NCBI GenBank assembly: GCA_964345695.1
Contig: CAYFSC010000061.1
Coordinates: forward strand, 1-15,971
Direction of reading: 5' to 3'
DNA from: CAYFSC01 sp964345695
GTDB taxonomy: Bacteria > Bacteroidota > Rhodothermia > Rhodothermales > Salinibacteraceae
Length of the DNA stretch: 15,971 nt
The notes below the pieces were generated by a model. That model did not search any database. It was not told the DNA's origin and was given only the letters and a program-made list of their open reading frames with translations. This document shows positions 15,212 through 15,971 of the stretch, piece by piece. The position numbers and the translations under genes were made by a program. Numbering within the stretch: the first letter of the stretch is position 1; every line of letters begins with the position of its first letter.

Positions 15212-15235
15212 CCTCAGCCCGAGTCATCGCTGAGG
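15212..15235. repeat. Perfect 7-bp inverted repeat
   Basis: CCTCAGC at 15212-15218 pairs with GCTGAGG at 15229-15235 around a 10-base loop. It is part of the repeat-rich intergenic stretch and directly precedes the larger GTCATCC...GGATGAC element. Confidence 0.5.
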
Positions 15236-15241
15236 CTGTGG

Positions 15242-15312
15242 GTCATCCTCTGGAAACCTCTATGGGCCAACCTGCTCGTTTCGTGGAGATCCCTCAGTAG
15301 GCTCGGGATGAC
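15242..15312. repeat. REP-like dispersed repeat candidate bounded by GTCATCC / GGATGAC
   Basis: A 71-base element whose ends are an inverted repeat (GTCATCC at 15242-15248, GGATGAC at 15306-15312). Read on the minus strand it begins GTCATCCCGAGCCTACTGAG and continues with GGATCTC. That resembles the dispersed palindromic intergenic elements of the form GTCATNCYGAGC...GGATCTC known from many bacterial genomes. A smaller ATCCC/GGGAT pair (15289-15293 and 15305-15309) lies inside. Copy number in the genome cannot be seen from one window. Confidence 0.5.
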
Positions 15313-15324
15313 GTGCCCGGTTTT

Positions 15325-15378
15325 GAGATCGTTTCTTGGTGCCGCGCCAAGCGCCATTCTGGGTGCACAAGCGATCTC
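15325..15378. repeat. Nested inverted repeat
   Basis: GAGATCG at 15325-15331 is inverted at 15372-15378. Inside it CTTGG (15335-15339) is inverted as CCAAG (15347-15351), extendable by two further pairs including a wobble. The nested pairing could fold as a branched hairpin in RNA or single-stranded DNA. It lies just beyond the REP-like element. Confidence 0.45.
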
Positions 15379-15460
15379 CAATCCCTTCCTCGCTTCGTAG
15401 TGAAACGGGGGCAGGATGCGCCGCCGAATGCGTGGTCTCTGCAGAAGCGGCGGCATTGCT

Positions 15461-15498
15461 AAAAAGAAGAGGGCCGACATCGGTTCCGATGCCGGCCC
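15461..15498 (-). terminator. Intrinsic terminator of the SusD-like gene
   Basis: On the minus strand a GC-rich hairpin (arms 15486-15498 and 15471-15483, 12 of 13 positions paired) is followed by TCTTCTTTTT (15470-15461). It begins about 55 bases after the stop codon of the SusD-like gene and should end that transcript before the repeat region. Confidence 0.88.
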
Positions 15499-15552
15499 CC
15501 TTCCAGAACCACATGTAGCCGCACGACCCAACCTCGGTCGAACGTCTGCCGC

Positions 15553-15971
15553 TTACTTCGGACTGCTCGGCAGCGTCACCCGGTCGGCGTCTTTGTGGCG
15601 GCTCCACATCTTCACGATGTCGCCTTGGCTCTGCGCCGCGTGCTTCGCGAGGCTGCTGCTGCCACCGCCGCCCGGCTGCCCGATGCATCCGGTCGCGTTT
15701 CCGACCGAGCAGGGGCCGCCCACTCCACCGAAGGTGTAATTGTCAAGGCCCAACGTGTTGAGCTCAGCACCCGGAACCGGGAAGTGAAGCGGTGTGCCCT
15801 CCTCCAGGTCGCCCCAGGCGCGGTCGGTGTAGTAGTTGAGGCCGCTGGCCGTCAGCGCCGTTTCGATGTTGAACTCGTACTTCATCATCGACCAGAGCGT
15901 GACGTCGCCCGGCTCGAGCGGGTTCGGCTCGTCCTCGATGCTACCGACGGGAACATCCGCCGTGGCCGGAT
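15553..15971 (-). CDS. RagB/SusD-family nutrient-uptake outer-membrane lipoprotein, C-terminal part (5' end outside window)
   Basis: The last 138 residues of a protein that enters from the right edge; the stop is TAA at 15553-15555. SusD-type lipoproteins cap a SusC TonB-dependent porin on the cell surface and bind glycans or peptides for import. Support is the C-terminal signature: TLWSMMKYEFNIETAL, then a Trp-Gly-Asp-Leu segment, then PLHFPVPGAELNTLG, which corresponds to the usual FPIPxxEL end of the family. About 60 residues continue past that point. They include a Cys pair (PCSVGNATGC, codons near 15711 and 15687) and a Gly-rich stretch, where most relatives stop soon after the signature. 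The assignment rests on the tail alone. A SusC gene would be expected further upstream, outside this window. Confidence 0.72.
   Translation of the reverse strand, partial: PATADVPVGSIEDEPNPLEPGDVTLWSMMKYEFNIETALTASGLNYYTDRAWGDLEEGTPLHFPVPGAELNTLGLDNYTFGGVGGPCSVGNATGCIGQPGGGGSSSLAKHAAQSQGDIVKMWSRHKDADRVTLPSSPK

Larger units (their letters stand above)
14825..15460. other. Gene-free stretch rich in REP-like repeats
   Basis: About 640 bases without a credible gene. Open frames here are of odd composition and match no family I know. The stretch contains several short GTCATYCC-type words in both orientations (14960-14967, 15187-15193, 15242-15248, 15306-15312) and three hairpin-forming inverted repeats listed separately. 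The promoter of the minus-strand lipoprotein gene should lie in its left part, but no convincing promoter motif was found. Confidence 0.6.

Noticed and set aside
14864..15400. 178-codon open frame on the plus strand in the intergenic stretch.
   Set aside because: Composition is not protein-like, it runs across inverted repeats, and no motif is recognisable.

Overview
The window looks like chromosomal DNA of a GC-rich, probably halophilic member of the Bacteroidota/Rhodothermota lineage (Salinibacter-like). This is an inference from four things: a SusD-type outer-membrane lipoprotein end, several lipoproteins with classic lipoboxes, a GWxTD-family protein, and acidic proteins, including a very acidic ClpC tail. 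No rRNA, tRNA, CRISPR array, transposase or phage gene was seen.

Left part (1-3555), housekeeping genes. The window opens inside the C-terminal AAA+ domain of a ClpC-type chaperone (+), which ends at 755 and is closed by a strong intrinsic terminator (791-826). A CorA-type Mg2+/Co2+ channel (+) and an LD-carboxypeptidase of peptidase family S66 (+) follow. A short MGMT-family DNA alkyltransferase (-) converges on the carboxypeptidase.

Right part (3637-15971), all on the minus strand. In transcription order it holds: the C-terminus of a RagB/SusD-like protein with its own intrinsic terminator (15461-15498); a roughly 0.7 kb gene-free stretch rich in REP-like inverted repeats; a small unrecognised lipoprotein; three consecutive lipoproteins of the CRTAC1 type (FG-GAP/VCBS beta-propeller plus C-terminal ASPIC/UnbV domain) of 1294, 665 and 751 residues; and a secreted 717-residue GWxTD-family protein. 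The 1294-residue protein carries two propellers and two ASPIC/UnbV domains. The 665-residue protein is a close paralogue of its N-terminal half. The 751-residue protein belongs to a different CRTAC1 subtype, with a helical N-terminal region that holds a Cys/His motif.

The most interesting part is this cell-envelope cluster. It has five exported proteins in a row, three of them predicted Ca2+-binding propellers, downstream of a SusD-like nutrient-binding protein. A plausible reading, which is inference, is a SusCD-linked surface module that binds or processes a polymeric substrate. No enzyme activity can be assigned from the sequence. Most gaps between the five genes are 40-73 bp, so at least the lipoprotein and the three CRTAC1 genes could be co-transcribed. 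A 227-bp gap with an inverted repeat precedes the GWxTD gene.
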